From Cupriavidus basilensis OR16 (GTDB lineage: Bacteria; Pseudomonadota; Gammaproteobacteria; Burkholderiales; Burkholderiaceae): DNA of 64,000 nucleotides. The notes under the pieces are model-generated. The model did not search any database, had not been told where the DNA came from, and saw nothing but the letters and a program-made list of their open reading frames with translations. Shown here piece by piece: positions 9,521-18,528 of the stretch. Position 1 is the stretch's first letter. The number at the start of each line of letters is the position of its first letter. Position numbers and translations under genes: made by a program. Location: NCBI RefSeq assembly GCF_000243095.1, contig NZ_AHJE01000126.1, forward strand, positions 1 to 64,000. The letters run 5' to 3'.

Positions 9521-10867
9521 ATGCATCCAGACGCAGACGATGCCGTCCGCTCGCCGGAGGTGGACCCTCTTGAAAAAGGTGACTTCGCGGCTGCCCTGAT
9601 GGCGCTGCGGCAGAAGTCGCTGGCCACGCAGTGCCGCTTCGTGGTGCTGGTGATCCACCTCGATCGCTTTACCCACGCCAGCGAAACGCTGGGCGCCGAG
9701 CTATCGGCGCGCCTATGCGCGCAGGCCGCGGCGCGCGTAGCCGCGCTGGCCCTGACGGCCGAAGTGAGCTGGCTAGGCCAGGCGGATATCGGCGCGGTTG
9801 TGCCGCTGCCCCCGCAGTCGCAGCCGGCGGCCGACCCCATGGAGGCAGCGATGCGCCTGGCGCGCGCCGTGGGCGCGGGCCTGGCGCGGCCGTTCGTGCA
9901 GGACGGCTTCGAGCTATTCCTGTCCAGCAGCATTGGCGTGGCGCTGGATGAGCCCGACAAGCCGGCGGAGCGGAGCCTCCATGAGGCCTATGACGCGATG
10001 CTGCGCGTGCGCAAACGCGGCGGCGACGGCATTGCCGGCGGCGTCGTTGCCACGTCCGTGCCGCTCCCCACCCCACTCCTGGCTGCCCTGCCTTTTGCCT
10101 TGGCGCGCGGCCAGGTCGCGCTGAACCTGCAAGCAAGGGCATCGCTGGCCACCGGTTGCGTGACTGGCTACACGGCGCGTCTGCGCTGGCAGAGCCCTGA
10201 GTTGGGGCGCGTAGCGCCGCAGGACTTCCTGCCGGCGCTGGAGTCGCTCGGCATGATGGGCGAGGTCGCACGCTGGCTGATGGAAAATGCCTTGCCCCTG
10301 CTCGACTGCCCGGGCGTCGCCAAGCCGGTGGAGCTGTCGTTGCTGGTTTCCAGCGCCCAGTTGCACGGCGCCCCGCTGATCGATACCTTGCTGCGCACCC
10401 TGGCGGCACGCAAGCTCGACCCGGCAAGGGTCTGCCTCGAGATTCCCGGGGAGGCATTGCTCGCCGGCGACCAGGTTGCCGCTGCCAAGCTCGCCACGCT
10501 GCGCGGCGCGGGCCTGCGGTTCGCCCTGAGCGACTTTGCCGACGCGCCCGGCGCCATGGCAACCCTGGAGCGGCTGCAGCCGGACTTGCTCACGTTCAAC
10601 GCGCGCTGCATCGGCAGCGCCGACCAGCCTGGGCAGCCGGGCCAGGCCGGCGCCGCCGCACGCCTGCAAGCGGCATGCGAACAGGCAAGGCGCCTTGGCT
10701 TGCCCATCTGTGCAAAAGGCATCGAAACGCGGCACCAGTTGGCTGAAGTACGCCGTTGGGGTTGCTGCGCGATACAGGGCTACTTGTTGGCGCAGCCGTT
10801 CCCGGCCCACTGGCTGGCGCAGACACATGCTGCAATCTGCGCACGCTCGCGTGAATTGCTCGCCTAG
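9521..10867 (+). CDS. Degenerate GGDEF-EAL domain protein
   Basis: 448 residues from the ATG at 9521, chosen for the AGGGA five bases upstream (ATGs at 9500 and 9479 are possible). Residues 38-170 resemble a GGDEF fold (VVLVIHLDRFTHASETLG, SSSIGVAL), but the active-site loop reads GQADIGAV. Residues 190-440 are an EAL fold. The EAL motif is replaced by TARLRW. Other sites are also off: IPGE for the ELTE region, DFADAPG for the DDFG loop, FNARCIG for KIDR, and AKGIET for AEGVET, while GYLLAQPF is kept. It should therefore neither make nor degrade cyclic-di-GMP; a binding or scaffold role is inferred. It is monocistronic. Confidence 0.8.
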   Translation: MHPDADDAVRSPEVDPLEKGDFAAALMALRQKSLATQCRFVVLVIHLDRFTHASETLGAELSARLCAQAAARVAALALTAEVSWLGQADIGAVVPLPPQSQPAADPMEAAMRLARAVGAGLARPFVQDGFELFLSSSIGVALDEPDKPAERSLHEAYDAMLRVRKRGGDGIAGGVVATSVPLPTPLLAALPFALARGQVALNLQARASLATGCVTGYTARLRWQSPELGRVAPQDFLPALESLGMMGEVARWLMENALPLLDCPGVAKPVELSLLVSSAQLHGAPLIDTLLRTLAARKLDPARVCLEIPGEALLAGDQVAAAKLATLRGAGLRFALSDFADAPGAMATLERLQPDLLTFNARCIGSADQPGQPGQAGAAARLQAACEQARRLGLPICAKGIETRHQLAEVRRWGCCAIQGYLLAQPFPAHWLAQTHAAICARSRELLA

Positions 10868-10985
10868 GGCGCGGTGCGCCGTTGTCCTGGCACGATCGGT
10901 TACAAAATGGCATGCATCGTGCTTCAAAACAGCATCGCGACAACGGTAGAATTGCTGCGAATTCAATGATCGAAAGGAGTCTGGC

Positions 10986-11117
10986 GTGAAAAAAGGATGG
11001 ATCTTCTGCGTTCTGTTTGCCACCCTGCTGGCTGGCTGCAATACGATGGCCGGCCTGGGCCAGGATATTCAGAAGGGCGGCCAAAAGCTCGAAGGCGCAG
11101 CCGATCGCAGCAAGTAA
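10986..11117 (+). CDS. Entericidin A/B-type small lipoprotein
   Basis: Only 43 residues, starting at a GTG (10986-10988) with AAAGGAG upstream. The signal ends in the lipobox LLAGC (15-19). The mature peptide is short and amphipathic (MAGLGQDIQKGGQKLEGAAD), the standard entericidin pattern. In enterobacteria the entericidin pair is a lipoprotein toxin/antidote locus expressed in stationary phase; here one member is present. A hairpin at 11134-11155 follows. Identification rests on size, lipobox and the GxDIxxGGxxLExAA pattern. Confidence 0.85.
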   Translation: MKKGWIFCVLFATLLAGCNTMAGLGQDIQKGGQKLEGAADRSK

Positions 11118-11133
11118 TCAGCGCGACGGCACA

Positions 11134-11155
11134 GGAGCGCCAGGCAAGGCGCTCC
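11134..11155. terminator. Hairpin between convergent genes
   Basis: GGAGCGCC (11134-11141) and GGCGCTCC (11148-11155) form a perfect 8-bp stem with a six-base loop. It has no T run, so it may be a weak or bidirectional terminator between the entericidin gene and the phospholipase-like gene. Confidence 0.45.
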
Positions 11156-11161
11156 ATGGCG

Positions 11162-12829
11162 TCACAGCAACTGCTCCGGCGTGAACGGGGCCAGAACGTC
11201 GATCCACAGGCGCTTCTGCCAGCTTGTATCCGGCTCGGTATCGAACACCGCCGCCTGATCCCCCCTGCCGTCCACCCACTGCACCGTGCCCTGCTCGGAC
11301 AAGCGCAACAGGTAGCTGTTGTCGTCGATCACCCCGGCGAACAGCTGCGCGACTTGCTGCGCCAGCTTGGCGCTATGAATGATCAGCCCGGTCTCCGTGT
11401 TCTGGCTGGCCGAGCGCGGATCGAAGTTCATGGATCCCACGAACAGGTTGGTCCGATCGGCGACGGCCGCCTTCACATGCAGGGTGGCCTGCGACGACGT
11501 GTAGTCCCCGATGATCTTCTGCGGCCGGCCGGGCCGCGACTTGAGCTCGTGCAGCTCCACCCCCGCGCGCAGCAGATCACGCCGATAGCGCCGGTAGCCC
11601 ACGTGGACGATAGGCGCATCGGTGGCTGCAAGTGAATTGGTCAGCACCCGCACCTTTACGCCCCGCTTGACCAGATCCGCCATCCATGTGACCCCACGGT
11701 CGCCAGGGATGAAATACGGGGAGATCAGGATGACCTCCTGCCTCGCCCCGCTTAGCGTGCGGCCCAACTCCTTGCTCATGGTCTCGCCGGCGGCAGGCGC
11801 CTGGTCCGGCGCGGCTTTGCTCGGCGCGTCGACCATCACGCTTGCCGAAGCCCATTCGAGAGCCAGCTTGCCCCCAGCCGCGAACTGGCGGCCGAGGAAG
11901 CTGGCTCGCGCATCGATCTTGCCGGGAGGCGTCATGCCCTGTGCGTCGATGCGCTTGCTTTCGGCCTCTGTGCTGACGAGGGCCGGCCCGGGCCGCGACG
12001 AGCTGGCGCCGGTGGCAGCGGCAGAGTCCGTCGCCTGCGCCGGGTTCGCAAGTGTTTCCACCGGCACGGCCAGCGGGTTGTTCCAATACCGGTCGAACGC
12101 GGCCGAGAGCCGCCGTACCGCCGGGCCGGCGGCGATCACGTCAAGGTCGACGAAATTCTGTTCCGGGGCACGCAGGAAGTAGGCGTCGCCAATATTTCGC
12201 CCGCCTGTCATGGCCAGCGCGTTGTCGGCGATAAACGCCTTGTTGTGCATGCGCCGGTTGAGCCGCCGGACATCGGTGGCAGACGAGAGCACCCGCGTCA
12301 GCTTGGAGAACCGCCCGGCAGGAAACGGGTTGAACATGCGCACCTCGATATTGCGATGGCCCGCGAAGCGCAGGAAGGCGCGATCCTTGCCGTCGTCGCT
12401 ATGCAGGTCGTCCACCAGCACGCGTACGCGCACACCCCGCTCGGCTGCTGCCCGCACGTGCAGCAGGATCTCGCGGGACGACTCGTCGGCCTCGATGAGG
12501 TAGTACTGGAGATCCAGGGTGCGCGTGGCATGGTCGGCCAGCGAAATCAGCGTGCCGTAGGCTTCTTCGCCAGAGGCGATCACGTGAAAGCCGGACAACG
12601 CCGGATCGGGCGAGCTCTGCGCGACCAGCCGCCCGAGGGCGGTGGTGGCAGGATCGGCCAAGGCCTCGCTCTGCTGGCGTGGCACTTCCTTCGGCAGGCT
12701 GGCGCATCCCTCGGCAGCCAGGACGAACGCGCAAATCAGCGCACAGCCAAGCCAATGGGCCAACATCGCGCCGCGGCCCAGGGAACCTGCCATGCTAGCC
12801 GGCGCCGGACCCGCCAATCGCGCAATCAT
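11162..12829 (-). CDS. Phospholipase D-family lipoprotein (cardiolipin synthase-like)
   Basis: 555 residues. The N-terminus has a hydrophobic stretch ending in a likely lipobox (VLAAEGC, about 36-42), so it is probably membrane anchored. Two HKD motifs are present: HNKAFIADN with GGRNIGDAYF, and HVKAAVADR with GSMNFDPRS. These supply the paired His-Lys-Asp sites of the PLD superfamily. Length and arrangement match the phospholipase D-like proteins related to cardiolipin synthase C. These transfer or cleave phosphatidyl groups at the membrane; the exact substrate is not readable. A low-complexity insert (about residues 255-330) lies between the two halves. Confidence 0.85.
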   Translation of the reverse strand: MIARLAGPAPASMAGSLGRGAMLAHWLGCALICAFVLAAEGCASLPKEVPRQQSEALADPATTALGRLVAQSSPDPALSGFHVIASGEEAYGTLISLADHATRTLDLQYYLIEADESSREILLHVRAAAERGVRVRVLVDDLHSDDGKDRAFLRFAGHRNIEVRMFNPFPAGRFSKLTRVLSSATDVRRLNRRMHNKAFIADNALAMTGGRNIGDAYFLRAPEQNFVDLDVIAAGPAVRRLSAAFDRYWNNPLAVPVETLANPAQATDSAAATGASSSRPGPALVSTEAESKRIDAQGMTPPGKIDARASFLGRQFAAGGKLALEWASASVMVDAPSKAAPDQAPAAGETMSKELGRTLSGARQEVILISPYFIPGDRGVTWMADLVKRGVKVRVLTNSLAATDAPIVHVGYRRYRRDLLRAGVELHELKSRPGRPQKIIGDYTSSQATLHVKAAVADRTNLFVGSMNFDPRSASQNTETGLIIHSAKLAQQVAQLFAGVIDDNSYLLRLSEQGTVQWVDGRGDQAAVFDTEPDTSWQKRLWIDVLAPFTPEQLL

Positions 12830-12923
12830 GGTGCCTCCAGCAGCCCGGATAAACCAAGCTTATGACGTGGCGCGGCGGCCCGCTATCCGCCTTTGTCCGA
12901 CGTTTTGGCTGCTCCAGGCGGAC

Positions 12924-13562
12924 TTACTTGCGCAGCGCGGCTGCCTCTTGCGCCAGCGTGCGCACCCTGGCCCAGTCGCCCTTGGCCACTGCATCCTTGG
13001 GCACCACCCAGGAGCCGCCCACGCAAACCACATTGGGCAGCGCGAGATAGGTCGGCGCGCGGGCAAGGTCGATGCCGCCGGTGGGGCAAAAACGCAGTTG
13101 CGCGAACGGGCCGTACAGCGACTTGAGCATTGCCACGCCGCCCGACGCTTCTGCCGGGAAGAACTTCAGGAACTTGAAACCGGCCTCCATCGCAGCCATC
13201 GCCTCGCTGGCGGTGGCTACGCCGGGCAACAGCGCCACGCCCGCGCCCTGCGCGGCCACGGCCAGCGCCGGCGTGAGGCCAGGTGAAACCGCGAACTGCG
13301 CGCCAGCATCGCTCACCGCTTTCAGGTCGGCCGCCGTCAGCACCGTGCCCGCGCCTACGCAGGCTTGCGGGAAGGCCGCCGCCACCGTCTTGATGGCTTC
13401 CAGCGCCACGGGTGTGCGCAGCGTGATCTCCAGCACCGGCAGGCCGCCGCCGATCAGGGCTTCGGACACATGCAGGGCTTCGTCCACGGAGGAGAACTCG
13501 AGCACCGGGATCACCGGCACGTTAACAAGGCGCTCGATCAGCGAGGGAGATTGAGTTTGCAT
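12924..13562 (-). CDS. eda: 2-dehydro-3-deoxy-6-phosphogluconate (KDPG) aldolase
   Basis: 212 residues, the usual length. It cleaves KDPG to pyruvate and glyceraldehyde-3-phosphate. The class I aldolase features are present: VLEITLRTP with the catalytic Glu (about 43-51), GAGTVLTAADL, the Schiff-base lysine in FLKFFPAEASGG, and the phosphate-binding PTGGI and GGSWVVP. It is the last gene of the leftward unit PLP deaminase-kdgK-eda, 78 bases after kdgK. With that neighbour it forms the last two steps of a ketodeoxy-sugar-acid route. Confidence 0.95.
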   Translation of the reverse strand: MQTQSPSLIERLVNVPVIPVLEFSSVDEALHVSEALIGGGLPVLEITLRTPVALEAIKTVAAAFPQACVGAGTVLTAADLKAVSDAGAQFAVSPGLTPALAVAAQGAGVALLPGVATASEAMAAMEAGFKFLKFFPAEASGGVAMLKSLYGPFAQLRFCPTGGIDLARAPTYLALPNVVCVGGSWVVPKDAVAKGDWARVRTLAQEAAALRK

Positions 13563-13640
13563 GGCAGTGGATCTTCAGTCAGGTCGGGCGATTTAGCTTA
13601 AGCGCTTAGCGTTTAGGGCTTGGCGCTCAGGGCTTGGGAA

Positions 13641-14576
13641 TCAGGCAATCACGGAAACCGACTGCGCCATTCGCGCCAGCACGGTCTCGGTGGATGGGAT
13701 GGGCGCCACGGCGCCGTACCCGGTGGTGGACAACGCGGCGGCCACGTTGGCGTAGCGCGCGGCTTCAAACGGATCATCGCCGCCGGCCAGGCGCGCGACA
13801 AAGCTGCCACCAAAGCAATCGCCCGCGCCCGTGGCATCCACCGGGCGCACCGGGTACGGTGGCACCAGCGTGCGCGCCTCTGGGGTGGCCACGTACGCGC
13901 CCTCCTCGCCCAGCTTCAGCGCCACCAGCCCGATGCCGCAGCCCAGCAGGTAGTCGACGATGGCATCGCGGTCATTGAGGCCCGTCAGCACGGTGATATC
14001 GTCCCAGCTCGGCAAGCACACATCGGTCAGCGCGAAGGCCTCGCGCATGATGCCGCGCGCCCGCGCCAGGGTCCACAGCCGCAAGCGCAGGTTGGTGTCA
14101 AGCGTCACGCTGCAGCCAGCCTTGCGCGCGTGCTCCATCGCCGCCAGCCCGGCATCGCAGGCGCTGGTGCTGATGGCCAGGCTGATGCCGGACACATGCA
14201 GGTAGCGCGCCTCCGCAATGGCGTGGTGAGGCAGGTTCTCGTGGCTGTAGTGACTGGCCGCCGAGCCGCTGCGCAGGTAGTCGAAACGGTGCCCGTGCGC
14301 GTCGTGGGTGACGAAGTACACGCCAGTGGGCGAGCCCGCGTCGACGCGCACGTGGCGCGTGTCCACCCGCTCCTGCGTCCACAACGCCAGCAGCCGCTCG
14401 CCGAACGTGTCCTCGCCCACCGCGCTGATGTAGCCGGCGCGGGCGCCCTGGCGCGCCGCGGCGATGCAGAAATTGGAAGTGTCGCCGCCAAAGCCCTGCA
14501 GGTAGCGCGCGGGATCGTCGGGCTGCTGGTTGAACTCAACCAGCGCTTCGCCGAAGGCGAGAATGTCGATGCTCAT
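13641..14576 (-). CDS. kdgK: 2-keto-3-deoxygluconate kinase, PfkB family
   Basis: 311 residues from the ATG at 14574-14576. It phosphorylates KDG to KDPG using ATP. The PfkB fold is clear: N-terminal DILAFGEALVEFN, a GGDTSNFCIAAARQGA sugar-binding motif, and the C-terminal ATP/anion-hole signature VDATGAGDCFGGSFVARL with the catalytic Asp. KdgK is preferred over other sugar kinases because eda follows directly and the residues ALVEFNQQP match KDG kinases. It is the middle gene of the leftward operon. Confidence 0.88.
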   Translation of the reverse strand: MSIDILAFGEALVEFNQQPDDPARYLQGFGGDTSNFCIAAARQGARAGYISAVGEDTFGERLLALWTQERVDTRHVRVDAGSPTGVYFVTHDAHGHRFDYLRSGSAASHYSHENLPHHAIAEARYLHVSGISLAISTSACDAGLAAMEHARKAGCSVTLDTNLRLRLWTLARARGIMREAFALTDVCLPSWDDITVLTGLNDRDAIVDYLLGCGIGLVALKLGEEGAYVATPEARTLVPPYPVRPVDATGAGDCFGGSFVARLAGGDDPFEAARYANVAAALSTTGYGAVAPIPSTETVLARMAQSVSVIA

Positions 14577-14656
14577 GGTGCAAGCGTCCCCAGTAGTCAC
14601 TGCTGTCGTTGTTCGTTGCCGCGTTGTTGTTGCGTTGCCGTTGCGCGCGATGCCGC

Positions 14657-15925
14657 TCAGAAGAACGTCTGCACGAGATCGATCACGCGCAGGTCGCCGT
14701 CGAGCACCGGAATGTGGCGCCACTTGTCGAAGGTAAGGCATGGATGGGAAATATCAAAGGCCACCATGTCGCCGACCTGGAGGTCGTCACCCGGGCGGAT
14801 CTGCAGGTAGGCATGCTGGTCCATCATGCCCGTCACCTCCCAGTGCGCGGGCACCGCCACCGGCGCGCTCGTGCCGGGCCGGTACACCTGCGCCGGGATC
14901 GGCATGCCCGCATCGAAGGCGGCGTCACGCTTGCCCATGCCGATGATGGCGCGCTCCGGCTCGGGAATCGACTGCACATAGGCCCACAGCTGCAAGGCCG
15001 GCAACAGGCCTTCGCGCATCTTCTGCGCCACCGGATTGCTGGCAAGAATGCGTTTTTGCGCAGCGCGGTAGATGCCAACGTCGTGCGTGAGGTAGCAGCC
15101 GGGACGCAGCACGATGTCGATCGGCGCGCCGATATCGGTGCGGGCGAACTCCTCGGCCACCACGTCGTACCAGGCCGAGCCCGCGCCCGACATCACCACT
15201 GGGCTGCGGCCAAAGCGGCCCGCCGCGAACAGCTCGCGCGTCACCGCCACGGTACGCCGCAGGAAGTCGCGGATGTCGGACTCTTCCAGGAGCACGCCTT
15301 CGTAGATTTCCACGCCGGCCAGCGACAGCACGCCGGGCCAGCGCGCCAGCGCCGCGAGCACCGCTTCTTGCTGCTGCGCGCCGCGCACGCCGGTGCGCCC
15401 GCCGGGCACGCCCAGCTCCAGCAGGACCTGCAGCTTCTGGCCACGCGCGCTGAAGTACGTGCCGAGCTGGTCCACCAGCGCCGCGGAATCCACCAGCGTA
15501 AAGAACTCGAAATCGGGATCGCGCAGCAGGTCGGCCACGATTTCCATGTTGCGCCGGCCCACCAGCTGGTTGGCCATCAGCACGCGCCGCACACCGTGCG
15601 CGTACGCGGCGGCCGTCTGGTGCGCGGTGGCCAGTGTGATGCCCCAGGCGCCAGCGGCCAGCTGGCGCGCGAACAGCTTGGGCGCCATGGTGGTCTTGCC
15701 ATGCGGCGCCAACTGCACGCCGTATTCGCCCATGAAGCGGCGCATCCATTCCAGGTTGTGCACCAGGCGTTCTTCATACAGCACCGCGGCCGGCAGGCTG
15801 AGGTCTTCCGCCAGCAATTGCCAGCCCACCTGGCCGGCTTCATCGGGTGCCAGCGGGGCATCGAGCTTGCCCAGCGCCTTGTTGAGCGGATCGATCGTGC
15901 CGGCCTGGTACTTTATTTCACGCAT
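14657..15925 (-). CDS. PLP-dependent amino acid/amino-sugar-acid deaminase, D-serine dehydratase (DSD1)-like fold
   Basis: 422 residues from the ATG at 15923-15925. The N-terminal alanine-racemase-like barrel carries the PLP lysine motif APHGKTTMAPKL. The C-terminal domain ends with a metal-ligand pair in FDISHPCLTFDKW, as in zinc-dependent eukaryotic-type D-serine dehydratases. Such enzymes remove ammonia and water from beta-hydroxy D-amino acids. Followed here by kdgK and eda, the best-fitting product is KDG, so D-glucosaminate (2-amino-2-deoxygluconate) is the likely substrate. That assignment is inferred from context; D-serine or D-threonine are the alternatives. It heads the leftward operon, divergent from rpiR. 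Confidence 0.8.
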   Translation of the reverse strand: MREIKYQAGTIDPLNKALGKLDAPLAPDEAGQVGWQLLAEDLSLPAAVLYEERLVHNLEWMRRFMGEYGVQLAPHGKTTMAPKLFARQLAAGAWGITLATAHQTAAAYAHGVRRVLMANQLVGRRNMEIVADLLRDPDFEFFTLVDSAALVDQLGTYFSARGQKLQVLLELGVPGGRTGVRGAQQQEAVLAALARWPGVLSLAGVEIYEGVLLEESDIRDFLRRTVAVTRELFAAGRFGRSPVVMSGAGSAWYDVVAEEFARTDIGAPIDIVLRPGCYLTHDVGIYRAAQKRILASNPVAQKMREGLLPALQLWAYVQSIPEPERAIIGMGKRDAAFDAGMPIPAQVYRPGTSAPVAVPAHWEVTGMMDQHAYLQIRPGDDLQVGDMVAFDISHPCLTFDKWRHIPVLDGDLRVIDLVQTFF

Positions 15926-16074
15926 GCTGTCATCATCCTGCAAAATTCCGATTGACGTAATGATAGCCTTGAAATTACGATATTTCACCCTTGTTATAAA
16001 GTAACATTCAAAGCTGGCTCCGGGGCGACATTACGCACCCGGGACGGCTCGCCCTCACCACCGACCCGCCAACC
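15926..16074. promoter_or_regulatory. Divergent promoter/operator region between the deaminase operon and rpiR operon
   Basis: This AT-rich gap lies in an otherwise very GC-rich locus. TGTTATAAAGTAACA at 15992-16006 is an inverted repeat with perfect 5-base arms, and GAAAT-N6-ATTTC lies at 15971-15986. A rightward -35-like TTGACG (15952) lies 18 bases before TACGAT (15976). The RpiR-type regulator encoded next door is the natural ligand for the repeats. That link is inferred. Confidence 0.55.
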
Positions 16075-16977
16075 ATGTCCGCGCCCTTCGACATCCTGAC
16101 CCGCATCGCCGAGCGTGGCCCCACGCTGCGCCTGGCCGAGCAGAAGGTCGCCCAGGTGATCCTGCAGGACCTGGCGGGCGCCGCCGCTACCAGCATCAAC
16201 GAACTGGCGCGCCAGGCCGGGGTGAGCGAGGCCAGCGTGACCCGCTTTGCCAAGGCCATCGGCTGCCGCGACGTGCGCGATCTCAAGCTGCGCCTGGCGC
16301 AAGCCACAGCCGTGGGCCAGCGCTTCCTGCAGGCGGAAGTCGCCCGCGCGGCGGAGCCGTCCCCTGTCACGCTGGCCGACAGCATTCATGCGGATATCCT
16401 GGACTCTCTTGAGGTCAATCGCAAGCTGATCGATCCCGACCACATGGCGCGTGCGGCGCGCCTGTTGCTGGAGGCGCGCATGGTCTACGCTTTTGGCATG
16501 GGTGGCGGCTCGTCCTTCATGGCCGACGAGGCGCGGTACCGGCTGGCCCGCCTGGGCCGTCCCGTGGCCAGCTACCAGGACGCGCTGCTGCAGAAGATGG
16601 TGGCAGCCACACTGCACAAGGACGATGTCGTGCTTGCGTTCTCCGCCACGGGCAACGTGCCCGAGATGCTGGCCAGTTGCGATATCGCCCGCGAATACGG
16701 TGCAAAACTGGTGGCCGTGACTGCGCTGGGCTCGCCGCTGGCGGCACGCGCGGACGTGCTGCTGCCTGTGCGCACGCTGGAAACCGATTTCATTTTCAAG
16801 CCCTCGGCCTCGCGCTACGCGATGCTGCTGGTGATGGACGTGCTGGCCACCCAGCTCGCCCTGCTGCAGCAAGACCAGAGCCAGGACAACCTGCGCCGGC
16901 TCAAGTACGTGCTCGACGCGCACCGCGGCACCGCGGGACCGGGCGCCACCGATAGCCGCCAGCCGCTCGGAGACTGA
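16075..16977 (+). CDS. RpiR/MurR-family transcriptional regulator
   Basis: 300 residues. The N-terminal helix-turn-helix (SINELARQAGVSEASVTRFA, about 42-61) is followed by a SIS sugar-phosphate-binding domain (about 125-265: VYAFGMGGGSSFMADEARYR, VLAFSATGNVPEML, VVAVTALGSPLA). RpiR proteins sense phosphosugars such as KDPG or amino-sugar phosphates. It is the first gene of the rightward operon, only two bases before the deacylase start, and is divergent from the deaminase-kdgK-eda unit. Control of both units by KDPG or KDG is a reasonable inference. Confidence 0.9.
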   Translation: MSAPFDILTRIAERGPTLRLAEQKVAQVILQDLAGAAATSINELARQAGVSEASVTRFAKAIGCRDVRDLKLRLAQATAVGQRFLQAEVARAAEPSPVTLADSIHADILDSLEVNRKLIDPDHMARAARLLLEARMVYAFGMGGGSSFMADEARYRLARLGRPVASYQDALLQKMVAATLHKDDVVLAFSATGNVPEMLASCDIAREYGAKLVAVTALGSPLAARADVLLPVRTLETDFIFKPSASRYAMLLVMDVLATQLALLQQDQSQDNLRRLKYVLDAHRGTAGPGATDSRQPLGD

Positions 16978-16979
16978 CC

Positions 16980-18486
16980 ATGCCTGAATTGTTCGACACC
17001 CTCATCCGCAGCGTGACCCTGCTCGACGGCTCCGGCGCCGAGGCGCGCCGGGCCGACGTGGCGCTGCGCGCCGGGCGCATCGCCCGCATCGCCATGCTGG
17101 AAGACGGCGGCGACGCCATCGACCCTGGCAGCGCCGCGCACGTGGTGCAGGGCGAAGGGCTGGTGCTCGCGCCAGGCTTCATCGACGTGCACACCCATGA
17201 CGACACCAACGTGGTCCGCCAGCCCGAGATGACGCCCAAACTGTCGCAAGGCGTCACCACCGTGATCGTCGGCAACTGCGGCATCAGCGCGGCGCCTGTC
17301 ACGCTGCGCGGCGAGCCGCCCGACCCGATGAACCTGCTGGGCACCGCCGACGCTTTCCACTACCCGGACTTTGCCGCCTATGTCGCGGCCGTTCAGGCGG
17401 CGCGGCCCGCTGTCAACGTGGCCGCGCTGGTCGGCCATACGGCGCTGCGCAGCAACCATATGGACCGGCTGGACCGCACCGCCACCGCGGCCGAGATCGC
17501 GGCAATGCGCGCCCAGCTGGAAGAAGCGCTGGAGCATGGCGCGATCGGCCTGTCCACCGGCCTGGCCTATGCCAACGCCTTTGCCGCCACCACGGACGAA
17601 GTGCTGGCGCTGGCCGAACCGCTGGCCCGCGCGGGCGCGCTCTATGCCACCCACCTGCGCAGCGAGTTCGCCGACATCCTGGAGGCGATGGATGAAGCGT
17701 TCCGCATGACCGTTCCGCATCGGCCGCCATGCACGCGTGCCGGTGGTGATCTCGCACATGAAATGCGCCGGCCTGGATAACTGGGGCCGCAGCGCCGAAG
17801 TGCTGGACGCACTGGAGCGCGCGCAGCGCTGGCAGCCTGTGGGCTGCGATTGCTATCCCTATACGGCCAGCTCGTCCACACTGGATATCAAGCAGGTCAC
17901 CAGCGATTTCGACATCATGGTGACCTGGTCCGAGCCGCACCCCGAGATGGGCGGACGCCTGCTGGCCGATATCGCAGCCGAGTGGGAGCTGGGTCTCGAA
18001 GACGCCGCGCGCCGCCTGCAGCCGGCCGGCGCGGTCTATCACTGCATGGAAGACGCGGACGTCGACCGCATCCTGAGCCATCCCGCCACGGTGGTGGGAT
18101 CCGATGGCCTGCCCAACGATCCGCTGCCGCACCCGCGCCTGTGGGGCGCCTTTGCGCGCGTGCTGGGCCACTACGCCCGTGACCGCGAACTGTTCCCGCT
18201 GACGGTCGCCATCAACAAGATGACGGGGCTGTCGGCCGAGCGCTTCGGCCTGGCCGAGCGCGGCCTGGTGCGCGAAGGCTACTGGGCCGACCTGGTCCTG
18301 TTCGACGCCGCCACCATCCGCGACGCGGCCAGCTTCACCGATCCCATGCAGCCGGCCGAGGGCATCGCTTGCGTGTGGGTCAACGGCGAACTGTCATGGC
18401 TGCAGCGCAAGCCCACCGGCACGCGAGCCGGCCGCTTCCTTGCGCGCGCAAAGCCTGCCGGGGCCGGCGCGGCGCCGGCGCAGTAA
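16980..18486 (+). pseudogene. N-acyl-D-amino-acid deacylase (D-aminoacylase family), frameshifted by a short duplication
   Basis: The amidohydrolase-fold enzyme starts at 16980 and keeps the metal site FIDVHTHDDTNVVR (about 68-81), TTVIVGNCGIS and GHTALR. It breaks after about 240 codons (near 17700), where CGTTCCGCAT occurs twice 13 bases apart. Removing one 13-base copy restores AFRIGRHARVPVV and the rest: SHMKCAGLDNWGRS, the HPATVVGSDGLPND motif and a normal C-terminus at 18486. The enzyme removes an acyl group from N-acyl-D-amino acids. Here the likely target is N-acetyl-D-glucosaminate, inferred from the neighbours. The duplication is either a real slip mutation or an assembly error. Confidence 0.8.
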
Positions 18487-18528
18487 ACACACCTAAACCG
18501 CAATCTGCAATCTGCTTCAGGAGTCCCC

